Shown in pieces: positions 1 through 8,806 of a stretch of DNA of 54,313 nt. Origin of the DNA: Desulfuromonadales bacterium (GTDB taxonomy: Bacteria; Desulfobacterota; Desulfuromonadia; Desulfuromonadales; JAGXHI01); NCBI GenBank assembly GCA_024636295.1, contig JAGXHI010000002.1:1-54313 (forward strand). The letters are read 5' to 3'. Below the pieces are notes generated by a model. It was not told where the DNA came from. It saw only the letters and a list, made by a program, of their open reading frames with translations, and did not search any database. The position numbers and the translations under genes were made by a program. The number at the start of each line of letters is the position of its first letter. The stretch's first letter is position 1.

Positions 1-2
1 CG

Positions 3-140
3 TTACAGCGGATGTTGCGGATATTACAGCTTAATTTGTTTGAAAGACGCGATTTGCAGGAGCTCTTTGCTCCACCAAGGCCAAAATTGTCGTTATGCAA
101 CAAGCAGTTATCACTTATCTGAAACTATGAGACAGCAGTG
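3..140 (+). mobile_element. 3' end of an IS4-like insertion sequence (left copy)
   Basis: These 138 bases recur exactly, in reverse complement, at 54176-54313. Bases 3-122 are an open frame of 39 codons plus TGA whose peptide (LQLNLFERRDLQEL followed by a tail ending NKQLSLI) resembles the C-terminal end of IS4-type transposases. The remaining 18 bases would be the non-coding IS terminus. Sequence identity with the other copy stops after base 140, which I take as the IS edge. The IS body lies outside the window. The family assignment rests on a short C-terminal tail only. Confidence 0.6.
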
Positions 141-141
141 A

Positions 142-738
142 GTTGAGATTCTAAATTATACGATTACGTCGAATCATGTTCACCTCATTGTCAGAAACCG
201 TGGAGGAGAGAACGAGATTCCCGCCATGATCCAACTGGTCGCCGGCCGTACAGCTCAGGAGTATAACACCAGAAAGAAGCGCAAAGGCGCGTTTTGGGAA
301 GATCGGTACCATGCGACGGCCATTGAGGCGGGCAGCCACCTTCAGCGATGCCTGACCTATATCGACCTCAACATGGTGCGCGCGGGCGCAGTGAGCCATC
401 CCGAAGAATGGCGCCACAGCGGTTACCATGAGATCCAGGGATCCCGGCGACGCAACACGATCATCGATTTAAAAGCATTGGCAGAGGTGTTGGAACTCGG
501 CAGCATGGAGGCTTTGCGAACTGCTGATCAGGAGTGGAATGCCGAGGCCCTGAATGATGAAGGGCGGAGGCGAGAAGAGGTCTGGTCACAGTGCCTCGCC
601 GTTGGAAGCGCCGAGTTCGTCCGGCAAACTCAGTTGGGACTCGGACCTTTGGGCCGATACCGGGAACGGCTTGAAGGAGACGGAATGAGCGTGTTGCGGG
701 AAGTCGAAGAAAGCTATGAAGCCGTTTTCGGGGGGTGA
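142..738 (+). pseudogene. Y1-type (REP-associated) transposase, 5' truncated by the IS end
   Basis: The frame is open from base 142 and encodes the HUH motif NHVHLIV at 172-192, then a likely catalytic Tyr in AQEYNTRKKRKGAFW and the family signature YIDLNMVRAG. The HUH motif lies upstream of the first in-frame ATG (226), so that ATG is not the real start. The usual N-terminal ~40 residues are missing: a stop at 139-141 ends the frame exactly where the terminal IS repeat ends. Y1 transposases of this group act on REP palindromes through a 5'-phosphotyrosine intermediate. The simplest reading is a tnpA-REP gene interrupted by the IS, with its 5' part outside the window. Confidence 0.75.
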
Positions 739-975
739 AAATGAGCCCATAGAGGGAGAAAACGCCTCTTTCCGGGATGTTTTCTATTGGAAATCAATAA
801 GTTGGTCCGGTCCGACCCCGGCACCCTCTGTCACGGGTCGAAAGCTGGAAACAGATCGGCCGGGTAGGCCAAGAGAAAGGGACCATTAAAAGGGGGAAGT
901 GTCCCTATTTTTCAGTCTCTCCTTTCCATGAGAACCAGGAGTACTCTATCTTGAGTGTTCCCGATCTCCCTCGAG
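739..975. other. Non-coding tail of the transposase, with hairpin
   Basis: No gene is seen. The stretch contains a GC-rich GGTCCGGTCCGACCCCGG tract and an AGGGAC (878-883) / GTCCCT (901-906) inverted pair followed by TATTTTT, which looks like a terminator or a REP-type palindrome. Such sequence next to a Y1 transposase fits a REP unit, but only one copy is visible. Confidence 0.4.
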
Positions 976-1140
976 TCATATCTCTTTTGGTTTAATGTTC
1001 TGATTCAGTCGGAACAGGTTCTCTGGATCGTATTTTTCTTTCAACTGGACCAAACGCTGGAAATTTGGTCCATAAGCCGCGGCAATCCGATCGCCTTCTT
1101 CTTCGGTCATAAAGTCTTGGAATGCCGCGTTGATTTGTGA
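976..1140 (-). pseudogene. C-terminal remnant of a BBE-type FAD-linked oxidase
   Basis: Read on the minus strand, these 54 codons plus stop contain AAYGPNFQRLVQLKEKYDP and NLFRLNQNIKP, the very characteristic C-terminal end of berberine-bridge-enzyme-like FAD oxidases. An in-frame TAA lies immediately upstream of the fragment and no start or FAD-binding domain is present, so this is a leftover tail of a gene of about 460 codons. It sits directly upstream of copA. The family call is from recognised motifs. Confidence 0.75.
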
Positions 1141-1191
1141 TTAAAACCCAGTAAAGTTAATGTATTACTTCTTCGCACCAGGAGGACATAC

Positions 1192-2949
1192 ATGGGCTCG
1201 ATCGATGAACTCGGGCGGCGACGATTCATCAAGGGCGCTGGCGCCGGCCTCTTTCTCACCGGCCTGCAGATCCAGTTTCCTTTTCCCCTCTGGGCTCGTT
1301 CCGAGGAGTGGGGCCTGCACGGGCTGCCCGGTCCAAAAACTCGATATGATCTGACCATCGCCTACTCTCCCATCAGCATCGACGGCCGGGCAGGAGTCTC
1401 CACCGGCATCAACGGCACCGTCCCCGGGCCGCTGGTCCGCCTGCGGGAGGGGGACGAAGTCGCGCTGAACGTGACCAATAAGCTGATGGATACGCCGCAT
1501 GCCTCCATCCACTGGCACGGCATCCTGGTTCCTTTCCACATGGACGGAGTGCCGGGGGTGAACTTCTCCGGCATCCAGCCGGGGGAAACCTATGAATACC
1601 GCTATCGAGTAAAGCAGGCGGGTACCTACTGGTACCACAGCCACTCCCGCTTCCAGGAGCAGACCGGCACCTACGGCCCCCTGATCATCGATCCGAAGGA
1701 CGGCGAGCCGTGGAAGTACGATCGCGACTACGTTGTGGTCCTTTCCGACTGGTCCTTCGAGGACCCGGAAACGATCTTCCGCAACATCAATCTTCTGGGC
1801 CACTACTACAACTTCCAGCAGCGTACCGTCGGGGAATTCTTCGAGGATGTCAGCGAACGCGGGTTCCTTAATACGGTAAAGGATCGCATGGCCTGGGGGA
1901 AGATGCGCATGAGTCCCGTCGACCTGCTCGACGTCACCGCCTCCACCTACACCTACCTGATGAACGGCAACTCCCCCGACATGAACTGGACGGCTCTCTT
2001 CAATCCGGGAGAGACGATCCGTCTTCGCTTCATCAACGCCTCGACCATGACCAGCTTCGACGTGCGCATCCCGGGAATGAACATGGATGTCGTCATGGCC
2101 GACGGCAAGGCGGTCAAGCCGGTGAATATTCATGAAGTCCGTATCGGCGTGGCAGAGACCTACGATGTTCTGGTGACGCCGATGGAAGACAGGGCCTTCA
2201 CCATCTTCGCCGAATCCCTCGACCGCAGCGGATATACCCGGGGCACCCTCGCTCCCGAGGCGGGGATGTCGGCGCCGGTTCCGCCTCTGCGCCCCCGGAC
2301 GGCTCGGCGGCTGGAGGATATCGGCATGGGGATGATGGACGACAAGATCTTCGGCGATATGGATCCGGCCAAGATGAAGGCCATGAAAAGAGACCCCGAA
2401 CACGACCCCAGGATTCCCGGGCCCAACGGCCCCGAACCCTTCCTGCCGGACAATGAACGGGTGAATGTGGCGATGGTGATCAAAAATCCCAAGCACCGGC
2501 TGGACGAGCCGGGCATCGGACTCGGGGATGACGGCTGGCCTGTCCTGACCTACGCCGACCTGGTCTCCGATGCAGAGCAGCCCTACGAGCCGACCCCGGA
2601 CCGGGAGATGACCATCAACATTACCGCCAATATGGAGCGGTACATGTTCTCCTTCGACGGCAGGAAGTTCACCGAGCATCCCGGTCCTTACTTTTTCCGG
2701 CACAATGAACGATTGAGGCTCTTCCTGGTGAATCACACCATGATGGAGCATCCCATTCATCTCCACGGCATGTGGATGCAGCTCGAAAATGGCGCCGATC
2801 CCCTGCCGTTCAAACATACGATTCTGACCAAGCCGGGCGAGGTCCTCTCGGCCCTGATCACCCCTGTCGAAAAGGGAGACTGGGCCTTTCACTGCCACCT
2901 TCTGTATCATATGGAGGCGGGCATGTTCCAGGTCATCCGTGTGGCCTGA
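1192..2949 (+). CDS. copA: CopA-type periplasmic multicopper oxidase
   Basis: A 585-residue three-cupredoxin multicopper oxidase of the copper-resistance CopA family, expected to oxidise Cu(I) in the periplasm. The N-terminus has a twin-arginine signal (RRRFIKGAGAG, residues 9-19), so it should be exported folded. Copper ligands are in place: HWHG near residue 107, WYHSHS near 146, HPIHLHG near 521 and HCHLLYHMEAGMF near 567. A Met-rich linker (GMGMMDDKIFGDMDPAKMKAM, around 378-400) resembles Cu-binding inserts of CopA. The ATG follows an AGGAGG Shine-Dalgarno. copB starts 36 bases downstream, probably in the same transcript. All catalytic motifs look intact. Confidence 0.93.
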   Translation: MGSIDELGRRRFIKGAGAGLFLTGLQIQFPFPLWARSEEWGLHGLPGPKTRYDLTIAYSPISIDGRAGVSTGINGTVPGPLVRLREGDEVALNVTNKLMDTPHASIHWHGILVPFHMDGVPGVNFSGIQPGETYEYRYRVKQAGTYWYHSHSRFQEQTGTYGPLIIDPKDGEPWKYDRDYVVVLSDWSFEDPETIFRNINLLGHYYNFQQRTVGEFFEDVSERGFLNTVKDRMAWGKMRMSPVDLLDVTASTYTYLMNGNSPDMNWTALFNPGETIRLRFINASTMTSFDVRIPGMNMDVVMADGKAVKPVNIHEVRIGVAETYDVLVTPMEDRAFTIFAESLDRSGYTRGTLAPEAGMSAPVPPLRPRTARRLEDIGMGMMDDKIFGDMDPAKMKAMKRDPEHDPRIPGPNGPEPFLPDNERVNVAMVIKNPKHRLDEPGIGLGDDGWPVLTYADLVSDAEQPYEPTPDREMTINITANMERYMFSFDGRKFTEHPGPYFFRHNERLRLFLVNHTMMEHPIHLHGMWMQLENGADPLPFKHTILTKPGEVLSALITPVEKGDWAFHCHLLYHMEAGMFQVIRVA

Positions 2950-2985
2950 GGGAGCCGGCACTTTCCTTGCCAATGGAGGGTCGCT

Positions 2986-3834
2986 TTGAAAAAGCTGCTG
3001 ACTGTTTTAAGTCTCGTACTGCTGCCGATGACCGTCTGTGCCGCCGGAACCTACGCTGATCCGCGGGAACGGGTTTTTCCCGCCGACTACCGGGAGGGCA
3101 AGCCCGGACCACCGCCCGGAGAGGAGATCCGCAAGTACGCCGAGGATCAACCGGGAAGGCCCCAGCAGAACTTCGGCGTCCAACCGATCCACGACAATGA
3201 AGTCTTCGCCACCTTCCGGGCGGACCGCCTGGAGTACCAGTGGCGCGAGCACGACAAGGAGTCAGTCCTCTGGGACGTGATGGGCTGGGTCGGCGCCGAC
3301 TACAACAAGCTCTACCTGGAAAGCGAGGGGGAATGGTCGGAGACGGAGGACAAGGTGGAGGAGGCGGAAATAAAACTGCTCTACGGGCGCAGCATCTCCA
3401 CCTTCTGGAATCTGCGCGCCGGGATCCGTCATGATCTCAAACCCGACCCGGACCGGACCTTCGCCACCCTGGGTGTCCTGGGCCTGGCCCCCCTGTGGTT
3501 CGAAGTCGACGCCAATGCCTATCTCAGCGAAGACGGAGACATCTCCGCCGACCTGGAAGTCGAGTACGAAATCCTCCTGAGCCAAAGGCTGCGTCTGGTC
3601 CCCCGTCTGGAAACCGCCGCCTCCGTGCAGGACGTTCCCGAATACGAGACCTGGCAGGGGATCACCGACATAACCCTGGGGGCGCGCCTGATGTACCAGA
3701 TCCGCCGGGAGTTCGCTCCCTATGTCGGGGTGAGCTGGAGCCGGAAAGTCGGAGAGACCGCCCACAATCTGGACAAAGAGGGAATGGATATCGAGTCCGG
3801 GGCTGTAGTGGCGGGAGGGCGCTTCTGGTTTTAG
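2986..3834 (+). CDS. copB: CopB-type outer-membrane copper resistance protein
   Basis: A 282-residue outer-membrane beta-barrel protein, partner of CopA in copper resistance. The start is a TTG preceded by ATGGAGGG; it gives a clean signal peptide (MKKLLTVLSLVLLPMTVCAAG). The mature N-terminus carries the family segment with VQPIHDNEVFATFRADRLEY, followed by alternating strands (WDVMGWVGADYNKLYLESEG, LRAGIRHDLKPDPDRTFATLG) and a C-terminal Phe (GGRFWF) typical of barrel proteins. It lacks the long Met/His-rich N-terminal region of Pseudomonas CopB, as is common in short homologues. Confidence 0.9.
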   Translation: MKKLLTVLSLVLLPMTVCAAGTYADPRERVFPADYREGKPGPPPGEEIRKYAEDQPGRPQQNFGVQPIHDNEVFATFRADRLEYQWREHDKESVLWDVMGWVGADYNKLYLESEGEWSETEDKVEEAEIKLLYGRSISTFWNLRAGIRHDLKPDPDRTFATLGVLGLAPLWFEVDANAYLSEDGDISADLEVEYEILLSQRLRLVPRLETAASVQDVPEYETWQGITDITLGARLMYQIRREFAPYVGVSWSRKVGETAHNLDKEGMDIESGAVVAGGRFWF

Positions 3835-3863
3835 ATACTGAGAAGGCGTAGGGATCGGATGGC

Positions 3864-3968
3864 CTACATCTTCTCCTTGATCCCCTTATTCAGCAGCCAC
3901 CAGTTGACCGGATAGCTCGTCGCGAGCCCGAACCACATGGCGATTGGCATCATGAAAAAACAGCCTTT
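3864..3968 (-). pseudogene. C-terminal remnant of a DUF4396-like membrane protein
   Basis: On the minus strand the 31-residue peptide beginning MMPIAMWFGLATSYPVNWW and ending GIKEKM-stop matches what I know of the extreme C-terminus of DUF4396 domain proteins, which often neighbour copper genes. Tandem stops (TAG TAA) lie just upstream of the frame, so the rest of the gene is gone. With the BBE remnant at 976-1140, copAB is flanked by two gene tails in the same minus orientation. Confidence 0.6.
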
Positions 3969-4083
3969 TTACTACAGGCAGAAGATGGCATTGCAGACCG
4001 GACGGGTCCCCAAGGCGGCGATATGATCTGGCAGGGAGGGGTGAATGGCTCTTTCCCGCCGAGGGGGCGTCGCCTGAACCTGC

Positions 4084-5658
4084 TCAGCTGAAGGAGCGGT
4101 CCAGCGGTGGGGGCGCTGCGAGGCAGCTGTCGATGACCGAACAAAGCTCCTTGATCTTCACCGGTTTCGTCAGGACCTTATCCATGCCTGCGTCCAGGCA
4201 CTCCTCCATGAGCTCGCGGCGGGTATGACCGGTCAGGCCGAGGATGCAGATTTTTTTGCCCTCTTCGGTCTCACGGATTTGCCGGGTGGCTTCCAGGCCG
4301 TCCATCTCCGGCATCTGCAGGTCCATCAGGATCAGATCGAAATTCCCTTCTTTCCACCTCCGGACAGCCTCGCGGCCGGTCCCGGCGGTTTCCGACCGCC
4401 AGCCGCAGTGGGTCAAGATCGTCTGGATCACCTTCCGGATCATCGGTTCGTCCTCCGCCAGGAGGATGAAGGGACTGGAAAGCGGGGCGGCCGTTGCTTC
4501 AGCATGGTCCGCGGCCAAGGAGGTCCTGTCGCTTTTCGCAGCTTTGAGTGGAAGGGGGAAGAAAAAGACGCTCCCGCCCCCTGGCCGTTCCCTCAATCCA
4601 ATCGGGCCTCCCCCCATCAGGTCGACCAGCCCCTGGGATATGGCCAATCCCAGACCGACGCCGCCATGCCTGCGCTTAAACGATCCATCGGCCTGGCTGA
4701 AGCGCTGGAAAATCGCCTCCCTTTTCTCTTCCGGGACCCCGATGCCGGTGTCACTCACGGAAAACTCCACGTAGTCGCTGCAGGGTCGTACGGAAACACG
4801 CACCTTTCCTTCATCGGTGCACGTGATGGCATTGTCGATCAGATTGACGAGAATCTGTCCCAGGCGGCCCGGGTCGCCTATAAACGAGGCGGGTATCGTT
4901 GAGGAAATCTCCATGATCAGTTGAAGATTTTTCACTTGGGCCTTGGCGCTCATCATCTGCACGGCGTTCTGCACGCAGTCCCGAAGATTGAAAGGCACCA
5001 TTTCGATTTTGACCCCGTGCGCCTCGATGCTGGAGAAGTCGAGGATATTGTCGAGGAGGGTGCGCAGGCGCTGCGCCGATTGATCTGCCATTTCCAGGAT
5101 CTGCCGGCGCTCGGGGTCTCGCTCGAGCTGCAGGAGAAGTTCGATTGCCGCCAGAAAAACCGTCATGGGGGTGCGAAACTCATGGTTCATATTGGCCATG
5201 AATTCACTTTTGGCGCGATTGGCCTCCTCTGCGACTTCTTTGGCCGCCCGTAACGCCTCATTCTCTTTGCGGACGGTGATATCCTCCATCGCGAGCAGGA
5301 TCAGTTGCAGATGATCGACGCGCCGGGCTTTGAGCAGCAGGGTGCGCCGGCCGATCTGTTCAAAGGTGTGCTGAATCTCGAAGTCTCTGAGGAAAGTTTC
5401 TTTCGGCAACACCTCTTCCAGCAACTCCCTCAGAAGGGGGATGTCCCACTGTCCGTTGCCGAGGTCGTAGACCTTCCGGCCGACCGTTTCGGCCGGTTCC
5501 ACCTTGAAGTGATTGTAGAAGGCGTCATTGGCCGACTGCACGCGTAAGTCATCTTCAAGGACCAGCAACGGCTCCCACAGGGTGTCCAGGATCTCTTCCG
5601 AGAGATTTTTGCGGCCGGTATTGCCTGTATTTGGACTTTTAATAGAGTCGTCTTTCAT
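4084..5658 (-). CDS. PAS-containing hybrid histidine kinase with receiver
   Basis: A 524-residue cytoplasmic hybrid sensor kinase. The start is taken at the ATG of MKDDSIKSPN (5656-5658) because a GGAGG lies 4 bases upstream; the frame runs further upstream without coding character. Order: PAS domain (about 20-140), HisKA with phospho-acceptor His159 (MNHEFRTPM), HATPase with N, G1 and G2 boxes (NLIDNA, DTGIGVPEE, GVGLGLAIS), then a C-terminal receiver with Asp446 (LILMDLQMPEMDG) and Lys in LTKPVK. No output domain or membrane segment is seen, so phosphate probably passes to another protein. It is divergent from the CheB-CheR fusion, and its kinase core closely resembles that of the CHASE kinase at 43673-46387. 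Confidence 0.9.
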   Translation of the reverse strand: MKDDSIKSPNTGNTGRKNLSEEILDTLWEPLLVLEDDLRVQSANDAFYNHFKVEPAETVGRKVYDLGNGQWDIPLLRELLEEVLPKETFLRDFEIQHTFEQIGRRTLLLKARRVDHLQLILLAMEDITVRKENEALRAAKEVAEEANRAKSEFMANMNHEFRTPMTVFLAAIELLLQLERDPERRQILEMADQSAQRLRTLLDNILDFSSIEAHGVKIEMVPFNLRDCVQNAVQMMSAKAQVKNLQLIMEISSTIPASFIGDPGRLGQILVNLIDNAITCTDEGKVRVSVRPCSDYVEFSVSDTGIGVPEEKREAIFQRFSQADGSFKRRHGGVGLGLAISQGLVDLMGGGPIGLRERPGGGSVFFFPLPLKAAKSDRTSLAADHAEATAAPLSSPFILLAEDEPMIRKVIQTILTHCGWRSETAGTGREAVRRWKEGNFDLILMDLQMPEMDGLEATRQIRETEEGKKICILGLTGHTRRELMEECLDAGMDKVLTKPVKIKELCSVIDSCLAAPPPLDRSFS

Positions 5659-6131
5659 GTGCCTCCGGGGTGCCGCGTCAGTTGAAAAGGATTTTCGAAT
5701 TTCTACTATATGATGCATTCGCAAAAACTCAATGGATGATGCTTTCGCAAGAAAGCAAAATTTGTGAATGGCTAAGCAAAAATTTCGTCCTACAAGGCCT
5801 GGTGGTTTTTCAGGGGCGAAGGCATACATCAGGTATGTCGAGGTCCTGAAAAAACGCCGTAACGCCGTAGGGCGGACTTTTTGCGACGCCATCACTATAT
5901 CAGAGATTGCGAGGCGGATGAGGGTTGCGGCTGTGTTTATCGGTGGCATGCTGCCGCATAAAAGTCTTCCGTGCTCCGCCTCGGCGGGTTCGATGCGAGC
6001 CCGGCAGCGATATCCATGCTTGTATCAGGGTGGCGGGCGCGATATATTGGTATTTTATGATATCGCCTCATTCTCGGTCTTGGAAAGCCGCCGAGTCGAT
6101 CGTCAGCTCTTTTCACCACTGGAGAAAAAAC
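5659..6131. other. Divergent intergenic region with palindromic unit
   Basis: This 473-base stretch separates two divergent signalling genes. I see no convincing gene in it, although both neighbouring frames stay open across it. It holds the nested palindrome described at 5806-5853 and a second GC-rich imperfect hairpin just after it (CGCC...GGCG near 5855-5875). No clear sigma-54 or -35/-10 pair was recognised. Confidence 0.5.
5806..5853. repeat. Nested palindrome, REP-like
   Basis: TTTTTCAGG (5806-5814) pairs perfectly with CCTGAAAAA (5845-5853); inside it CATAC (5823-5827) pairs with GTATG (5833-5837). The layout (outer and inner arms with asymmetric bulges) is that of a repetitive extragenic palindrome or a transcribed stem-loop. 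Confidence 0.55.
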
Positions 6132-8804
6132 GTGCCCACCAAAAAGCAGGGAACGCAAAAGCCGGCGCCGACCGAGCCGACCCCGAAAACTGCCGGTCAT
6201 CCCTTCGAGTCCGCAAAAACTCCTCCCTGCCCCGTCGCCGGCATCGGCGCCTCCGCCGGCGGGCTGGAGGCCCTGGAGCAGTTCCTCGGGCGCGTCCCCG
6301 AAAAGTGCGGGGTCGCCTTCGTCGTAATCCAGCACCTGGACCCGAACCACAAGGGGATCATGCCGGAGCTGCTGCAGCGGGTGACAACCATGGAAGTTTT
6401 CCAGGCCCAGAACCGGATGCGGGTCCGGCCGGACTGCGTCTATGTGATCCCCTCCAACAAGGACATGTCCATTCTGCACGGGTCCCTGCACCTCTTCGAG
6501 CCGGAGGCCACGCGCGGACTGCGCCTGCCCATTGACTTTTTCTTCCGGTCCCTGGCCGAGGACTCTCAGGGCCGCAGCATCGGCGTCATCCTCTCGGGCA
6601 TGGGCTCGGACGGCACCATGGGCTTGCGGGCGATCAAGGAGAAAGCCGGTGTGACGCTGGTGCAGGCGCCGGCTTCGGCCAGATTCGACAGCATGCCCAG
6701 AAGCGCCATCGACGCCGGACTGGCCGACCTGGTGGCTCCGGCGGAGGAATTGCCGGAGAAGATGATGGCCTATCTGCGGCACGCCCCGCCCCAGACCAAG
6801 GCCGAATCGCCCCTGGATGAAAAGGATCGCAGCGCCCTGGAGAAGGTGGTCATCCTGCTGCGGGATCACACCGGCAACGACTTCTCCCTGTACAAAAAGG
6901 CCAGCCTCTGCCGCCGCATCGAGCGGCGCATGGGGATCCACCAGATCGACGGGATGAACAACTATGTCCGGTATCTGCGGGAGAATCCCCAGGAAGCGGG
7001 GCTTCTCTTCAAGGAGCTGCTGATCGGGGTGACGAATTTTTTCCGGGACCCGGAGGCCTGGGATCATTTGCGGGATGTGGTTCTGCCGAAGTTTCTCGCC
7101 CGATTCCCGCACGGCCAGACGCTGCGGGCCTGGGTGCCCGGCTGCTCGACGGGGGAGGAGGCCTACTCCCTGGCAATGGTCCTCAAAGAAGCTCTGGAGA
7201 AGGTCAAGCCCAAAGCTGAGCTGATAGTACGGATTTTCGCCACCGATCTCGACGCGGATGCCATCGACAAGGCCCGCCGGGGTCTGTTTCCTCCCAATAT
7301 CGTCGCCGACGTGACGCCCGAGCGCCTCAGCCGCTTTTTCGCCCAGACGCAGAACGGCTACCGCGTCGGCAAGGGAATTCGCGATCTGGTGACCTTTGCC
7401 CCGCAGAACCTCATCATGGATCCCCCCTTTACCAAGCTCGATCTCATCAGCTGCCGCAACCTGCTGATCTATCTGACACCGGAGCTTCAGAAGAAGCTGC
7501 TGCCGCTCTTTCACTTCAGTCTGAATCCCGGCGGACTGCTGGTTCTCGGCAGCTCCGAATCGATCGGCGCCCATACCCGGCTCTTCACCGCGCAGAACGG
7601 CAAATTGCGCATCTACCGGCGGCGCGAGACGACGGCCGGAGAGGTGGCGGTCGAGTTCCCGGCCTCGTCTGCCGGCGCACCGGCGGGTGCGGCCGCGGCG
7701 CGGGCAATCCCGAAAGCTCCCGAAAGCCTGCAGACGCAGGCCGATCGATTGCTGCTGCAGCGCTATTCCCCGGCCGCCGTGCTGACCAACGATCAGGGGG
7801 ACATCCTCTACATCAGCGGGCGCACGGGGAAGTACCTGGAGCCGGCGGCCGGCAAGGCCAACTGGAACATCTTCGCCATGGCCCGCGAGGGGCTGCGTTA
7901 TGAGCTGACCGGCGCCTTCCATAAGGCGGTCCGGCAAAAGAGAGAGGCGACCGTCCTTGGAATCGAAATCCGGGGTGAAGGCGATGCGCAGACGGTGGAT
8001 CTCACCGTTCAAGCCGTTACCGAACCGGAGGCGCTGCGGGGGCTGGTGATGATCGTTTTTCGCGACGCGCCACCCCCCGCGGCGGCGAAAGCGACGGCCC
8101 GCGGCAGATCCGCCTCGATCCCGGGCGCCGAAGCGACTGAGATGAGGGAGGAAGTCCGGCGCGCCCAGGAGGAAGTCCGGGCGATGAACGAGGAGATGCA
8201 GACCACGCAGGAAGAATTCCGGGCCGTCAACGAAGAGCTGCAGTCCGCCAACGAGGAGCTGCAGTCCACCAACGAGGAGTTGACCACCTCCCGGGAAGAG
8301 ATGCAGTCCATGAACGAAGAGCTGCAGACGGTCAACGCCGAGCAGCTCTCCCGGCTGGACGAACTCGCCTGGGCGACCAGCGACATGAACAACCTGCTCA
8401 ACAGCACCGAGATCGCCACCGTCTTTCTGGACAAAGGGCTGAGCGTGCGACGCTTCACCACCGGTTCGGAAAGGATTTTCAGCCTGATCCCGGCGGACGT
8501 GGGGCGCTCGCTCACCGATATCTCCTCCACTCTGCTCTATCCGGAGTTGACTGAAGATGCGCGCGAAGTGCTTCGGACCCTGACCTTCTCCGAGAAGCAG
8601 ATCGCCACCCGCAAGGGGACCTGGTTCAAGGTGCGAATCATGCCCTACCGCACGCAGGAAGATGTGATCGACGGCGTGGTGATGACCTTTGCCGACATCA
8701 CCGCCACAAAGACGCTGGAAGCTGAGCTGCGCGAGGAGATTGCAAAACTCAAGGGGGTGCTTGAGTCCCAGCCGGATCAGAAACTCCCGTCGGTGAAGAG
8801 GTAA
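6132..8804 (+). CDS. CheB-CheR fusion with coiled coil and PAS
   Basis: An 890-residue fusion. The start is taken as GTG 6132, with GGAG at 6121-6124. Order: CheB methylesterase (about 35-215; Ser in GIGASAGG, His in VIQHLD, Asp in SGMGSDGTMG, so the catalytic triad is present), CheR methyltransferase (about 235-495; SAM motif WVPGCSTGEEAYS, ATDLD, and ISCRNLLIYL), a long coiled coil of NEELQS-type heptads (about 670-745) and a C-terminal PAS-like domain (about 750-860). No kinase domain follows, unlike many CheB/CheR/PAS kinases. Such fusions are thought to couple reversible methylation to downstream signalling, but the substrate is unknown here since no chemoreceptor is in the window. The stop is 2 bases before the sigma-54 activator, so the two are probably co-translated. 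Confidence 0.92.
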   Translation: MPTKKQGTQKPAPTEPTPKTAGHPFESAKTPPCPVAGIGASAGGLEALEQFLGRVPEKCGVAFVVIQHLDPNHKGIMPELLQRVTTMEVFQAQNRMRVRPDCVYVIPSNKDMSILHGSLHLFEPEATRGLRLPIDFFFRSLAEDSQGRSIGVILSGMGSDGTMGLRAIKEKAGVTLVQAPASARFDSMPRSAIDAGLADLVAPAEELPEKMMAYLRHAPPQTKAESPLDEKDRSALEKVVILLRDHTGNDFSLYKKASLCRRIERRMGIHQIDGMNNYVRYLRENPQEAGLLFKELLIGVTNFFRDPEAWDHLRDVVLPKFLARFPHGQTLRAWVPGCSTGEEAYSLAMVLKEALEKVKPKAELIVRIFATDLDADAIDKARRGLFPPNIVADVTPERLSRFFAQTQNGYRVGKGIRDLVTFAPQNLIMDPPFTKLDLISCRNLLIYLTPELQKKLLPLFHFSLNPGGLLVLGSSESIGAHTRLFTAQNGKLRIYRRRETTAGEVAVEFPASSAGAPAGAAAARAIPKAPESLQTQADRLLLQRYSPAAVLTNDQGDILYISGRTGKYLEPAAGKANWNIFAMAREGLRYELTGAFHKAVRQKREATVLGIEIRGEGDAQTVDLTVQAVTEPEALRGLVMIVFRDAPPPAAAKATARGRSASIPGAEATEMREEVRRAQEEVRAMNEEMQTTQEEFRAVNEELQSANEELQSTNEELTTSREEMQSMNEELQTVNAEQLSRLDELAWATSDMNNLLNSTEIATVFLDKGLSVRRFTTGSERIFSLIPADVGRSLTDISSTLLYPELTEDAREVLRTLTFSEKQIATRKGTWFKVRIMPYRTQEDVIDGVVMTFADITATKTLEAELREEIAKLKGVLESQPDQKLPSVKR

Positions 8805-8806
8805 CC

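Noticed and set aside
1165..2973. 602-codon open frame antisense to copA
   Set aside because: It is a GC-rich shadow of the multicopper oxidase; no family motifs, and copA has all its copper ligands on the other strand.
5937..8012. 691-codon frame antisense to the CheB-CheR fusion
   Set aside because: Low-complexity His/Arg/Gly-rich translation typical of an antisense shadow; the sense frame has full catalytic motifs.
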